A stretch of DNA of 64,000 bases from assembly GCF_014946725.1 (NCBI RefSeq), contig NZ_JACFXY010000008.1:1-64000 (forward strand), written 5' to 3'. The translations under genes were made by a program, and so were the position numbers. The notes under the pieces are model-generated. The model saw nothing but the letters and a program-made list of their open reading frames with translations. It made no database searches and was not told the DNA's origin. This DNA comes from Mixta mediterraneensis (lineage in GTDB: Bacteria; Pseudomonadota; Gammaproteobacteria; Enterobacterales; Enterobacteriaceae). Shown piece by piece: positions 9,521 through 18,715 of this stretch (positions are counted from its first letter, which is position 1; the number at the start of each line of letters is the position of its first letter).

Positions 9521-9828
9521 CTGGCTTCCAGCAAATGCTGATTATTCACCGCCCAGATAAACAGCAGCCAGTTGCCGCCGATGGTCAGTGCGGTTACTGC
9601 GAGAATCAGCACCTTTTTGGGCTGGCGCAGCACGCTGCGTACTTGTCCCCATCTGCGGCTCAGGGTAATTAAAATCAGCATAAACAGCGCGGACCAAATT
9701 ACGCGATGCGTCATAATTTCGGTAGGCGGAACCTCTTTAACTAGCTTGAAATAGGCGGGCGCAATGCCCCAAATAAAGTAAGCGCCAAGAGCAAAGCCAA
9801 TGCCCTGGCGCGTTTGTTGTGTATCCAT
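9521..9828 (-). pseudogene. rarD: rarD, 3' part removed at the IS66 end
   Basis: About 100 codons remain (MDTQQTRQGIGFALGAYFIW to FIWAVNNQHLLEA), which is the N-terminal third of the 10-TM EamA/DMT permease RarD (about 296 residues in E. coli). The frame meets the IS66 inverted repeat at 9520/9521 and ends within a few codons. rarD next to yigI is the normal enterobacterial arrangement, so the missing part was removed or moved by the rearrangement at IS66. The product should be inactive. Confidence 0.88.
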
Positions 9829-9869
9829 ATACCATCCAAAAAGCGGCGATTTTCATATGCCGCGTAGGG

Positions 9870-10340
9870 TTATCCAATCAAATAGGTGGCGGTTGCCGTA
9901 GCGATATAGTCGCCTTGTTGGTTATGCAGTTCGACGCGCGCTACCGCGACTTTATTACCGGCACGCAGCAGGCTGCTAGTGGCAGTAAAGCGTTCGCCGC
10001 GCCCTGGGCGTAAATAATCGACGCGCATATCAATGGTTCCCATGCGCGACAGGCGCTGACGTAACTCTTCTTCGCTGATATTTTCCTGTCGTGTTAGCGC
10101 GTGGCTCACACAGACCATGCCTGCCGCGACATCCAATACTGAAGCGATCACGCCACCGTGAAGTATCTGCTGTGCGGCGTTGCCAACCAGCATGGTTTTA
10201 TTGGCAAAGCTCAGTTCCGCATACTCAGGTTCAAGGCGATCCAGCTCCAGCCCTAATGCCTGATTAAACGGCATATGATAAACAAAAATTTCACCGATAA
10301 GGCGGCGCGCTTCCTGCTGAGTCAACAGCCCTGATGACAT
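9870..10340 (-). CDS. yigI: YigI, PaaI-type hotdog thioesterase
   Basis: A 156-residue single hotdog-fold protein. The [19 protein letters not shown] stretch gives the HGG(x)nD pattern of PaaI/YigI acyl-CoA thioesterases, and [11 protein letters not shown] is the conserved strand after it. YigI acts on medium- to long-chain acyl-CoA; that activity is known for the family and not visible here. It lies between rarD and the divergent pldA, as in E. coli. The ATG at 10340 gives the usual length. Confidence 0.9.
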   Translation of the reverse strand: MSSGLLTQQEARRLIGEIFVYHMPFNQALGLELDRLEPEYAELSFANKTMLVGNAAQQILHGGVIASVLDVAAGMVCVSHALTRQENISEEELRQRLSRMGTIDMRVDYLRPGRGERFTATSSLLRAGNKVAVARVELHNQQGDYIATATATYLIG

Positions 10341-10533
10341 GGTTTATTGTCCCGAAAATGATCGCCAAATGGCGCGAAATTTTAATGAGATATGTATTCT
10401 ATGCCCCTCGCGAGGGGCTTTCCAGTTTAGGAAATCTGCGCTCATCTTAAGGTTCATTTGCGTGTAGAATGACCTGCTTTTTTAGGATATTTACACCGCT
10501 ATTTTAAGTACGCAGCGCTCATCGGAGAATTTT
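10341..10533. promoter_or_regulatory. yigI-pldA divergent intergenic region
   Basis: A perfect 16-bp palindrome GCCCCTCGCGAGGGGC lies at 10403-10418, followed by TTTCC on the plus strand. In a divergent region this is more likely a protein-binding site or an old terminator than the end of either gene. A TAGAAT at about 10466 could be the -10 of a pldA promoter. CGGAG at 10522-10526 is the probable pldA ribosome site. Confidence 0.4.
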
Positions 10534-11412
10534 ATGCGTAAGTACCGCGCCTTATTGGCGGCAATGCTGTTACTTCCTGCTTTGGCGCAGGCAGATGAAG
10601 CCACGATTCGAGAAATCCATGATACACCGCAAGTCCGCGGTAGTATTATTGCCAACATGCTGGAAAAGCATGATAACCCGTTCGTGCTTTATCCGTATGA
10701 AAGCAACTACGTACTCTACACCTATACCAGCAACATGAATAAAGAGGCGATTTCCTCTTATGGCTGGGGTAAGGATGCCCGTAAAGATGAAGTGAAATTT
10801 CAGCTCAGTCTGGCATTTCCTCTGTGGCGCGGTATTCTGAGCGATAATTCCGTATTAGGGGCGTCTTATACGCAACGTTCGTGGTGGCAGCTATCGAATC
10901 AAAGCCAGTCTGCGCCGTTTCGTGAAACTAACTACGAACCGCAAATTTTTCTGGGCTGGGCGACAGATTACTCCTTCGCGGGCTGGACGTTACGGGATGT
11001 TGAAGTGGGTCTGAACCATGAATCAAATGGCCGTAGTGACCCGACTTCACGCAGCTGGAACCGTGTCTACGCACGCCTGATGGCGCAACATGACAATTTT
11101 CTGGCTGAAATCAAATCGTGGTATCGCATCCCCGAGAATGAAAAAAATGATGATAACCCAGACATGACCAAATACATGGGTTATTACCGCCTGAAGCTCG
11201 GTTACATGATGGGTGACAATATCTTCAGTGTGGAAGGCCAATACAACTGGAATACCGGTTATGGCGGCGCGCAGTTGGGCTGGAGCTATCCTGTCACGCA
11301 ACATGTTCGCTTTTATACCCAGCTGTACAGCGGTTATGGCGAATCGCTGATCGACTACAACCATCGTCAAACACGAATTGGTGTGGGCGTGACGCTGAAC
11401 GACCTCTTCTGA
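10534..11412 (+). CDS. pldA: Outer membrane phospholipase A
   Basis: A 292-residue precursor with a signal peptide (about residues 1-20, ending ALAQA). The barrel carries the OMPLA catalytic triad: His162 and Ser164 in NHESNG, and Asn176 in SRSWNR. These correspond to His142, Ser144 and Asn156 of mature E. coli OMPLA. The enzyme is a Ca2+-dependent, dimerisation-activated outer-membrane hydrolase that removes phospholipids misplaced into the outer leaflet. The C-terminal strand ends in Phe (LNDLF), as expected for Bam-assembled barrels. recQ follows after 24 bases. Confidence 0.97.
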   Translation: MRKYRALLAAMLLLPALAQADEATIREIHDTPQVRGSIIANMLEKHDNPFVLYPYESNYVLYTYTSNMNKEAISSYGWGKDARKDEVKFQLSLAFPLWRGILSDNSVLGASYTQRSWWQLSNQSQSAPFRETNYEPQIFLGWATDYSFAGWTLRDVEVGLNHESNGRSDPTSRSWNRVYARLMAQHDNFLAEIKSWYRIPENEKNDDNPDMTKYMGYYRLKLGYMMGDNIFSVEGQYNWNTGYGGAQLGWSYPVTQHVRFYTQLYSGYGESLIDYNHRQTRIGVGVTLNDLF

Positions 11413-11436
11413 TCAACGACGTAAAACAGGAATACA

Positions 11437-13263
11437 GTGGCAACCTCGGCAGTTCTTAATCAAGAAGCGTTGGCGCAGCAGGTATTGCAAAATACCTTCG
11501 GCTATCAACAATTTCGCCCCGGACAGCAAACAATTATCAATGAAGCGCTGAATGGGCGGGATTGTCTGGTGGTGATGCCGACCGGCGGTGGTAAATCGCT
11601 GTGTTATCAGATCCCCGCGCTGGTGCGTGTCGGGCTGACGCTGGTGGTATCACCGCTCATTTCGCTGATGAAAGATCAGGTTGATCAGTTGCTGGCCAAC
11701 GGTGTGGCAGCGGCTTGCCTGAATTCTACGATGACGCGTGAGCAGCAGCAGGCGGTGATGGCAGATTGCCGTACCGGGCGCGTGAAGCTGCTGTATATCG
11801 CGCCAGAACGCTTGATGATGGACAACTTTCTTGAAAATCTGGCGCATTGGCAGCCGTCAATGCTGGCGGTTGATGAAGCACACTGTATTTCACAATGGGG
11901 CCATGATTTCCGCCCGGAATATGGCGCGCTGGGGAAAATGCGTCAGCGCTTCCCTGATCTCCCGGTCATGGCATTGACCGCCACCGCCGACGAAACTACC
12001 CGTAACGACATCGTTAATCTGCTGCACATGCATGATCCGCTGATCCAGATCAGCAGCTTCGATCGTCCTAATATTCGCTACACGCTGGTGGAGAAGTTTA
12101 AACCCACCGATCAGCTGTTGCGCTATGTACAGGATCAGCGCGGCAAGTGCGGCATTATTTACTGTAATAGCCGGGCAAAAGTAGAGGATACCGCTGCACG
12201 GCTGCAGAGCCGTGGCCTGAGCGTAGGGGCTTATCATGCCGGTATTGACAGCCAACAGCGTGCCCGGGTGCAGGAAGCATTTCAGCGGGATGACTTGCAA
12301 ATCGTGGTGGCTACTGTGGCGTTTGGCATGGGCATCAACAAGCCCAACGTACGTTTTGTGGTGCACTTCGATATTCCACGCAACATCGAATCCTATTATC
12401 AGGAAACCGGTCGCGCTGGCCGTGACGGTTTACCCGCAGAAGCGATGATGTTGTATGATCCGGCCGATATGGCATGGCTACGTAAGTGCCTTGAAGAGAA
12501 AGCGCCGGGTCCGTTGCAGGATATAGAACGTCACAAACTGAACGCGATGAATGCCTTTGCCGAGGCGCAAACCTGTCGTCGTCTCGTGCTGCTGAACTAC
12601 TTTGGTGAAGGTCGCCAGCAGGCTTGTAGCAATTGCGACATCTGCCTTGATCCACCCAAGCGTTATGACGGATTAGTCGAAGCGCAAAAAGCGCTTTCCG
12701 GTATTTATCGCGTTGGGCAACGTTTCGGCATGGGTTACATTGTTGAAGTTCTGCGCGGCGCAAATAATCAGCGTATCCGTGAACAGGGTCACGACAAACT
12801 GCCCGTTTATGGCCTGGGTAAAGATCACAGCCATGAACATTGGGTGAGCGTACTGCGTCAGTTAATCCATTTGGGTCTGGTGACGCAAAATATTGCTATG
12901 CATTCAGCTTTGCAGCTGACTGAAGCGGCACGTCCGGTATTGCGCGGCGAAGTGCCGCTGATGCTGGCGGTGCCGCGACTGATTACCGCCAAATCTAAGT
13001 ACAACGGTTCGGCGAAGTTTCATGGCGGCAACTATGATCGCAAACTGTTTGCCAAACTGCGTAAGTTACGTAAAGCCATCGCTGATGAAGAAAATATCCC
13101 GCCTTATGTGGTATTCAACGATGCCACGTTAATTGAAATGGCGGAGCAGATACCGCTTAGCGCATCAGAGATGTTAAGCGTTAACGGCGTTGGACACCGC
13201 AAGCTGGAGCGCTTTGGTAAACCCTTTTTGGTGATGATCAAAGAGCATATTGATGAAGAATAA
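11437..13263 (+). CDS. recQ: ATP-dependent DNA helicase RecQ
   Basis: 608 residues from a GTG start. Walker A TGGGKS is at 49-54, the DEAH box at about 146-149, then HDFRPEY and the motif VI region QETGRAGRDG. The RQC zinc site has the cysteines of CRRLVLLNYFGE and CSNCDICLDPP. A winged helix follows, then a C-terminal HRDC domain (LFAKLRKLRKAIADEENIPP onward). RecQ is a 3'-5' helicase of RecF-pathway recombination that suppresses illegitimate recombination. Complete and close to the 609-residue E. coli protein. Confidence 0.98.
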   Translation: MATSAVLNQEALAQQVLQNTFGYQQFRPGQQTIINEALNGRDCLVVMPTGGGKSLCYQIPALVRVGLTLVVSPLISLMKDQVDQLLANGVAAACLNSTMTREQQQAVMADCRTGRVKLLYIAPERLMMDNFLENLAHWQPSMLAVDEAHCISQWGHDFRPEYGALGKMRQRFPDLPVMALTATADETTRNDIVNLLHMHDPLIQISSFDRPNIRYTLVEKFKPTDQLLRYVQDQRGKCGIIYCNSRAKVEDTAARLQSRGLSVGAYHAGIDSQQRARVQEAFQRDDLQIVVATVAFGMGINKPNVRFVVHFDIPRNIESYYQETGRAGRDGLPAEAMMLYDPADMAWLRKCLEEKAPGPLQDIERHKLNAMNAFAEAQTCRRLVLLNYFGEGRQQACSNCDICLDPPKRYDGLVEAQKALSGIYRVGQRFGMGYIVEVLRGANNQRIREQGHDKLPVYGLGKDHSHEHWVSVLRQLIHLGLVTQNIAMHSALQLTEAARPVLRGEVPLMLAVPRLITAKSKYNGSAKFHGGNYDRKLFAKLRKLRKAIADEENIPPYVVFNDATLIEMAEQIPLSASEMLSVNGVGHRKLERFGKPFLVMIKEHIDEE

Positions 13264-13266
13264 AGG

Positions 13267-13899
13267 ATGCCAGTTATGTTGATGTTATTTGCTACGGTTG
13301 CGCTGGTACATTTGGTGGCGCTGATGAGTCCTGGCCCGGACTTCTTTTTTGTGTCGCAAACGGCGGCCAGCCGCTCCCGCAAAGAAGCGATGATGGGCGT
13401 GTTTGGCATCACGCTGGGCATTGTTATCTGGGCGGGTGTCGCCCTGATGGGCCTGCATCTGATTCTGCAGAAAATGGCGTGGCTGCACCAAATTATTATG
13501 GTTGGCGGCGGTATTTATCTGTTATGGATGGGCTGGCAGTTAATGTGTTCGGCACGTCAGCGCCATAAGCAGCCCTATTCGCCAGAGCCAACAGTCGCGC
13601 TGCCTAATAAAGGCATGAGCTTCCTGAAAGGCTTTCTCACCAACCTGTCGAATCCAAAAGCGATTATTTACTTCGGTAGCGTTTTCTCACTGTTTGTGGG
13701 TAACGATGTGGAGGCGATGGAGCGTTGGGGGCTGTTTCTGTTAATTGTCGGCGAGACGTTCGCGTGGTTTACGCTGGTGGCGGCGATTTTTGCCATGCCG
13801 TGGGTGCGGGACAAATATCAGCGTTTAGCGAAGTGGGTAGATGGCATGGCGGGCGTATTATTCGCCGGATTCGGTATTCATTTGATCATCGCACGTTAA
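13267..13899 (+). CDS. rhtC: Threonine efflux protein RhtC
   Basis: A LysE/RhtB-family exporter of about 207-210 residues with six predicted membrane segments. The signature LMSPGPDFFFVSQTAASRSR is near the N-terminus, followed by FLTNLSNPKAIIYFGSVFSL. RhtC exports L-threonine. The first ATG (13267) and the ATG at 13276 (giving MLMLFATVALVH) are both possible; the second matches the E. coli start. It begins 3 bases after the recQ stop. A GCGGGTTTACCTGACCCGC hairpin follows the stop. Confidence 0.95.
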   Translation: MPVMLMLFATVALVHLVALMSPGPDFFFVSQTAASRSRKEAMMGVFGITLGIVIWAGVALMGLHLILQKMAWLHQIIMVGGGIYLLWMGWQLMCSARQRHKQPYSPEPTVALPNKGMSFLKGFLTNLSNPKAIIYFGSVFSLFVGNDVEAMERWGLFLLIVGETFAWFTLVAAIFAMPWVRDKYQRLAKWVDGMAGVLFAGFGIHLIIAR

Positions 13900-14031
13900 G
13901 CGCGGGTTTACCTGACCCGCCCGGCATCGGGCAGGGCTCGTCCTCCTCACGTAATATCATATGGGACGGCGCACTGACCGCTACCGAGCGGGCTGTGACC
14001 CAGCGGCCGGTATAAAGAAAAAAGGGGCCAG

Positions 14032-14655
14032 TCAGACAACTTTTCTTGCACAGGCCAGTAGCGCGCCGACTGCAATAAACATTCCGCCAAATGAGCGATT
14101 CAGCAGTTTCATTTGGTCTGGTCCTCTAATCCATATTGCGATGCGTGTTGCTAATGTGGCATAACCAATCATCACGAGAATATCCACCACTACCGTGGTT
14201 ATGCCCAGCACCAAAAACTGCGCCAGTTGTGGTTGGTGCGGCAGGACAAATTGCGGAAACAGCGCGGCAAGAAACACGATACTTTTCGGGTTGGTGAGGT
14301 TTACCAGCAGCGCTCGTTTAAACAGGCGACGGCGCGGCATCGCTTTGGATACGGCCTTAAGATCGATAGCGCCTGCTGAACGCCATTGCTGAATGCCAAG
14401 CCAGACCAGATACGCTGCGCCTGCCCATTTAAGTATTTCAAACGCCAGCAGCGAGTGTGAAAACAGTGCGCCAAGGCCAACGCCGACCAGCACGATGTAC
14501 AGCGACAGACCAAGCTGCAGGCCAGCAATGGAGGCCACTGCCCCGCGATAGCCGTGGCTAATGCCGGTACTCATGGTATTAATCGCTCCAGAGCCGGGCG
14601 ATAAACTGAGAATTGAGGTGGTAAAAAGATAGGTCAGCCACCATTCGATGGTCAT
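14032..14655 (-). CDS. rhtB: Homoserine/homoserine lactone efflux protein RhtB
   Basis: 207 residues starting [20 protein letters not shown]. The LysE-family motif [12 protein letters not shown] and [18 protein letters not shown] are present. It is a paralogue of RhtC, exports homoserine and its lactone, and converges with rhtC. A longer open frame extends to 14811, but the start at 14655 gives the family length and avoids the divergent pldB promoter region. Confidence 0.95.
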   Translation of the reverse strand: MTIEWWLTYLFTTSILSLSPGSGAINTMSTGISHGYRGAVASIAGLQLGLSLYIVLVGVGLGALFSHSLLAFEILKWAGAAYLVWLGIQQWRSAGAIDLKAVSKAMPRRRLFKRALLVNLTNPKSIVFLAALFPQFVLPHQPQLAQFLVLGITTVVVDILVMIGYATLATRIAIWIRGPDQMKLLNRSFGGMFIAVGALLACARKVV

Positions 14656-14768
14656 GGGCCACGTTCCCTGTATGGTCGGAAGTGTGACACAATACGCCAG
14701 AAATAAACGCGGCGCTATGGGCGACACGCGGCTGATCAGACACTTTTCCAGCGTAAACAGGAGGGCGA

Positions 14769-15761
14769 ATGAATCAACACAAAGCCAGCTGGCTTCGGCG
14801 TGAAAAAGCATTCGCCGCCTTTGCGACCGGTCCGCTGCTGGACTTTTGGCATCGCCGCGAAGAAGGGGAGTTTACCGGGGTAGAAAATCTTACCCTGCGC
14901 TATGTGCGCTTCACTTCACCGCAACATACGCGTGTCATTTTAATTGTGCCGGGCCGCATTGAGAGTTACGTAAAGTACCCTGAGCTGGCGTACGATCTGT
15001 TTCACTGTGGCTTTGACGTGATCATCCTTGATCATCGCGGGCAGGGTCGATCTGATCGATTACTGGAAGATTCGCATCGTGGTCATGTGGCTGAATTTAC
15101 CCATTACGTTGATGATCTGGAAACGCTCTATTTAAAAGAGATCGTTGGCGGGCACTATCAACAGCGTTATGCCCTGGCGCATTCAATGGGTGGCGCGATT
15201 TTGACGTTGTTTCTGACGCGCCAGCCGCAGGCGTTTCACGGTGTGGCATTGGTGGCGCCGATGTTTGGCATTGCTCTGCCGTTACCAGAATGGATGGCGC
15301 ACCGCATTCTCGACTGGGCTGAAAAACGTCCCGCCTTGCGTGATGGCTATGCATTAGGCACCGGACGTTGGCGGGCGCACCCGTTTGGCATTAACCGGTT
15401 AACACACAGCGCAGAGCGTTATCGTCGTAATTTGCGTTTTTATGCTGACGATCCGGCGATTCGCGTCGGTGGACCCACTTATCACTGGGTGCGGGAAGGC
15501 ATTCACGCTGGCCGCAACATTATTAGCCAGGTGGACAAAATCACCACGCCAGTTTTGTTATTACAAGCCAGCGACGATCGTGTCGTGGACAACCGTTCGC
15601 AGGATCTCTTTTGTGCCGCGATGGCAGCGGCAGGTCATCCCTGCGAAGGTGGAACGCCGCGAATAATACAGGGCGCGCGGCATGAGATCTTGTTTGAAAA
15701 AGACGAAATGCGCGCCGAAGCGCTGAATACGGTGATCGACTTCTTTTCGTCTCATCGTTAG
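14769..15761 (+). CDS. pldB: Lysophospholipase L2
   Basis: A 330-residue alpha/beta hydrolase (hydrolase_4 family). The nucleophile elbow is [14 protein letters not shown], the lid region carries many His and Arg residues, and the late catalytic His is in [16 protein letters not shown]. PldB is an inner-membrane-associated lysophospholipase that deacylates lysophospholipids. It is divergent from rhtB (113-bp gap) and followed by yigL, as in E. coli. AGGAGGG ahead of the ATG supports the start. Confidence 0.95.
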   Translation: MNQHKASWLRREKAFAAFATGPLLDFWHRREEGEFTGVENLTLRYVRFTSPQHTRVILIVPGRIESYVKYPELAYDLFHCGFDVIILDHRGQGRSDRLLEDSHRGHVAEFTHYVDDLETLYLKEIVGGHYQQRYALAHSMGGAILTLFLTRQPQAFHGVALVAPMFGIALPLPEWMAHRILDWAEKRPALRDGYALGTGRWRAHPFGINRLTHSAERYRRNLRFYADDPAIRVGGPTYHWVREGIHAGRNIISQVDKITTPVLLLQASDDRVVDNRSQDLFCAAMAAAGHPCEGGTPRIIQGARHEILFEKDEMRAEALNTVIDFFSSHR

Positions 15762-15817
15762 ATAGTTTCATTTACCTGAGTGGCTACGGCCTTCTGAACC
15801 AGATACCCGAGGTTTTC

Positions 15818-16618
15818 ATGTATCACATCGTTGCATCCGACCTGGATGGCACGCTGCTTTCCCCCGAACATCGTATTACCCCTTTTGCCCGCGAAACGCT
15901 GCAAAAACTGATGGTGTATGACATTCACTTCGTTTTCGCGACTGGTCGCCATCATATTGATGTTGGTCAGATGCGTGACAAGCTTGGCATTCCGGCTTAC
16001 ATGATCACCTCAAACGGTGCCCGTGTGCACAATGCTGATGGCGAACTGATCTTTAGCCTTAATTTGGATCAGGATATTGCGAGCGATCTTTATGGCCTGC
16101 AATACCATCATCCTGAAATTCTGACGCACGTTTATCGTGATGATGAGTGGTTTGTGAGTCGTTCACGTCCGGCTGAACAGGATTATTTCCGCGAGTCGGT
16201 ATTCAATTATCAAGTCTATGAGCCAGGCCTGTTACCGACCGATGGCATCAGCAAAGTCTTTTTTACCTGCGAAGATCCTGAGCAGCTGATCCCGCTGGAA
16301 CAGGCAATCGAAGCGCGCTGGGGCGATCGCGTGAACGTGAGTTTTTCGCTGCCAACCTGTCTGGAAGTGATGGCGGGCGGCGTGTCGAAAGGCCATGCGC
16401 TGGAAGCCGTCGCAAAGCGGCTAAACTACTCACTGAAAGAGTGCATTGCCTTTGGTGATGGTATGAATGATGTTGAAATGCTGAGCATGGCGGGTAAGGG
16501 TTACATTATGCGAAACGCACAGCAGCGGTTAAAAGATACCTTGCCTGACTTAGAGGTAATTGGCACGAATGCAGAAGATGCCGTGCCGCAGGCGTTGCGA
16601 GCCTTATTTATGTCATAA
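15818..16618 (+). CDS. yigL: HAD-superfamily (Cof-type) phosphatase YigL
   Basis: 266 residues, the same length as E. coli YigL. Motif I is ASDLDGTLLSPEH and motif IV is IAFGDGMNDVEMLSMAG; between them lies a type IIB Cof cap. E. coli YigL dephosphorylates pyridoxal phosphate and sugar phosphates and is known as a target of SgrS in phosphosugar stress. No SgrS-type site was checked here. A strong terminator follows. Confidence 0.95.
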   Translation: MYHIVASDLDGTLLSPEHRITPFARETLQKLMVYDIHFVFATGRHHIDVGQMRDKLGIPAYMITSNGARVHNADGELIFSLNLDQDIASDLYGLQYHHPEILTHVYRDDEWFVSRSRPAEQDYFRESVFNYQVYEPGLLPTDGISKVFFTCEDPEQLIPLEQAIEARWGDRVNVSFSLPTCLEVMAGGVSKGHALEAVAKRLNYSLKECIAFGDGMNDVEMLSMAGKGYIMRNAQQRLKDTLPDLEVIGTNAEDAVPQALRALFMS

Positions 16619-16624
16619 CGGAAT

Positions 16625-16651
16625 GGCCGGTTAGTACAACCGGCCTTTTTT
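16625..16651 (+). terminator. Rho-independent terminator after yigL
   Basis: GGCCGGTT / AACCGGCC stem around a four-base loop, followed by six T. It ends the pldB-yigL transcript. Confidence 0.9.
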
Positions 16652-16685
16652 AGCAGCTCAGCCCGCCGTTTTTTTGTGTTATGGC

Positions 16686-16950
16686 CGTTTCATGCTTAAT
16701 AACAGCAGAATCACTGCCAGAACGCAGCCAACAATTATCGCTAAGTAACTCTCGTTCCATTCAATAATCTACAATAGCACCAGCGGCGCCAGGCTCGTCG
16801 AATAGCCCGGCTGCAGGTGATGACCGCGAAGATTTTATCCGGTATCCCGCCACACAGCAGCGAGCCGGGAATATCAGCGTATTCATAAAAGGAAATAGCA
16901 TCCTTTGGCGTGCCATTTCGTGCAGAGAACAGGAATGGTTTCAGCGTGTT
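16686..16950 (-). pseudogene. Relic of an organophosphate-type MFS transporter
   Basis: The reverse strand retains FYEYADIPGSLLCGGIPDKI, which matches the conserved Y-E-x-A-G-I-P-G-T-L-L-C-G-W-x-S-D-K segment of GlpT/PgtP/UhpT-type antiporters. After frame changes, a C-terminal membrane helix YLAIIVGCVLAVILLLLSM ends at a TAA near 16685. An in-frame TAG interrupts the part just before the last helix, and no N-terminal region is found. This is a heavily eroded transporter gene. The family call rests on one motif. Confidence 0.45.
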
Positions 16951-17187
16951 GCTGTGACAAGTCGTGAAAGCGCTTCATTTCTGTAACGGGCGGTGGGTTG
17001 GTGAACAAAAATGGCACATTATGCGTCAGGATTTTTTGTTTTAAGAAAGTGAACGTTCGCTTTTAGGGGACGGTTCGAAAAAAGAGGCGTGTCTGCCTGT
17101 TTTTGAAGCAGTTGTAAACCAGATAAAACAGCCTTCTTCTGGCACTTTGTTTAAACTGGCGCATTCGTCAAAATCGGGGCTGTTACC
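16951..17187. other. Non-coding stretch upstream of yigM
   Basis: No reading frame of note. It may contain more of the decayed transporter, though no motif is recognisable. GGGG about 8 bases before the GTG at 17188 may serve as the yigM ribosome site. Confidence 0.3.
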
Positions 17188-18048
17188 GTGCTGTTATTGA
17201 TTGTTACCACCATTCTTTGGGCTTTTTCTTTTAGCCTGATCGGAGAATACCTTGCTGGCCAGGTTGATACCTGGTTCTCTGTTTTCATGCGGCTGTCGCT
17301 GGCGGCGTTGGTGTTTTTGCCATTCTTGCGCTGGCGTGGCTATCGCCCTTCAACGCTACTGCTTTATATGCTGGTGGGAATGCTGCAATTAGGCATTATG
17401 TATTTGATAAGTTTTGAAGCCTACCTTTACCTTAGCGTGTCCGAGTTCCTGCTGTTCACCGTAATGACGCCGCTGTATGTAACCCTGATTTATGATCTGA
17501 TCAGCAAGCGGCCGCTGCGCATCGGCTATCTATTCAGCGCACTTTTGGCCGTCGCAGGGGCAGCAATCATTCGCTATGACAAAGTCAGCGATAACTTCTG
17601 GTTTGGATTGATGCTGGTACAGCTGTCGAATATCTGCTTTGCGGCGGGAATGGTGGGGTATAAGCGGCTACAGGAAAAGCGCCCGATGCCGCAGCATACG
17701 GCGTTTTCCTGGGTTTACCTGGGCGCCGTCATGATCGCAGCTATCGCCTGGAGCATATGGGGAAATCCCAGCAAACTTCCGACTACATCGCTGCAATGGA
17801 GCATTTTGGTGTGGTTAGGCGTAGCGGCCTCTGGTCTGGGTTACTTCATGTGGAATTACGGCGCCACCCAGGTTGATGCAGGAACGCTGGGCATTATGAA
17901 CAATATGCATGTGCCAGCCGGGTTGCTGGTTAACCTGGCCATCTGGCAGCAACAGCCACACTGGCCAGGTTTTATCGCGGGTGCGTTAGTGATTATCGCG
18001 TCGCTATGGGTGCATAAACGCTGGGTAATTGGGCATAGCCCGAAGTAA
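17188..18048 (+). CDS. yigM: Biotin transporter BioP (YigM), EamA family
   Basis: 286 residues from GTG, a 10-helix EamA/DMT carrier. The N-terminal TM1 is IVTTILWAFSFSLIGEYLAG, and the protein is recognisably YigM throughout (for example FEAYLYLSVSEFLLFTVMTP). YigM has been identified as the E. coli biotin uptake carrier. The protein is about 13 residues shorter at the N-terminus than E. coli's 299. The frame is open only back to 17155 with no ATG, so the GTG is the best visible start. It is separated from metR by yehS, which is unusual. Confidence 0.9.
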   Translation: MLLLIVTTILWAFSFSLIGEYLAGQVDTWFSVFMRLSLAALVFLPFLRWRGYRPSTLLLYMLVGMLQLGIMYLISFEAYLYLSVSEFLLFTVMTPLYVTLIYDLISKRPLRIGYLFSALLAVAGAAIIRYDKVSDNFWFGLMLVQLSNICFAAGMVGYKRLQEKRPMPQHTAFSWVYLGAVMIAAIAWSIWGNPSKLPTTSLQWSILVWLGVAASGLGYFMWNYGATQVDAGTLGIMNNMHVPAGLLVNLAIWQQQPHWPGFIAGALVIIASLWVHKRWVIGHSPK

Positions 18049-18154
18049 ATTTAACAACATGGTTGAATGACGATAAATCAGGAAGAGCGAGCCCGATCGC
18101 ACAGCTTTATGGGTCGGGATCGCCTTTTTTGGCTGAACAGCGATGTAGCGGAAC

Positions 18155-18634
18155 TCAGGCAGGTTTACCCGTTTTAGGCCGATGAATCATCGCCAGCCCT
18201 TTGAGAAAGTTACGCATAATCTGATCGCCGCATTCGCGATAGTTCTTATGATCGGGTTTACGGAAGATAGCGCCTATTTCTGCCTGAGAAACCGTAAAGT
18301 TGGCGCGTTTTAGCACGTCAGGAATATCAGAAGTTTTCAAATCGAAGGCAATACGCAACTTTTTCATGAAAATATTGTTATTCATTTTGCGCTCAATGGA
18401 AGGAGTCGGCATATCTTCACTTTTGCCGCGGCGATGGAAAATCAATCCATTCAGGAAGTAACCCATCAATACGTCTGGACACGGACGAAATGCCGCGTCG
18501 TCATCCTTCTTCAACCACGTTTGCACATCGGCTTGCGGCACATCGCAGCCTGCCAGCGCAAAAATTGCCACCATTTTGGCATCGCTCAAATCGAGCATGT
18601 AGCGCACGCTGCGCAGAATATCATTGTTAGTCAT
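18155..18634 (-). CDS. yehS: YehS, tandem DUF1456 protein
   Basis: 159 residues made of two DUF1456 repeats: MTNNDILRSVRYMLDLSDAK at the start, and MNNNIFMKKLRIAFDLKTSD at about residue 84. Each is followed by a matching (F/Y)RxCxDxxMxxFLxGL segment. The function is unknown to me. In E. coli K-12 yehS lies elsewhere, not between yigM and metR, so the position is a local rearrangement. It reads in the same direction as metR and starts about 80 bases beyond the metR stop. Confidence 0.9.
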   Translation of the reverse strand: MTNNDILRSVRYMLDLSDAKMVAIFALAGCDVPQADVQTWLKKDDDAAFRPCPDVLMGYFLNGLIFHRRGKSEDMPTPSIERKMNNNIFMKKLRIAFDLKTSDIPDVLKRANFTVSQAEIGAIFRKPDHKNYRECGDQIMRNFLKGLAMIHRPKTGKPA

Positions 18635-18715
18635 GGTGAAATCTTCTTATGGTCAGTCGACAGGCTGCGCATTATAGGGGATTTTGCCGGCATTCGCGCA
18701 GGTTTATGGGCTGGA

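Noticed and set aside
14656..14811. 52-codon N-terminal extension of rhtB
   Set aside because: It overlaps the pldB start and exceeds the length of the LysE/RhtB family.
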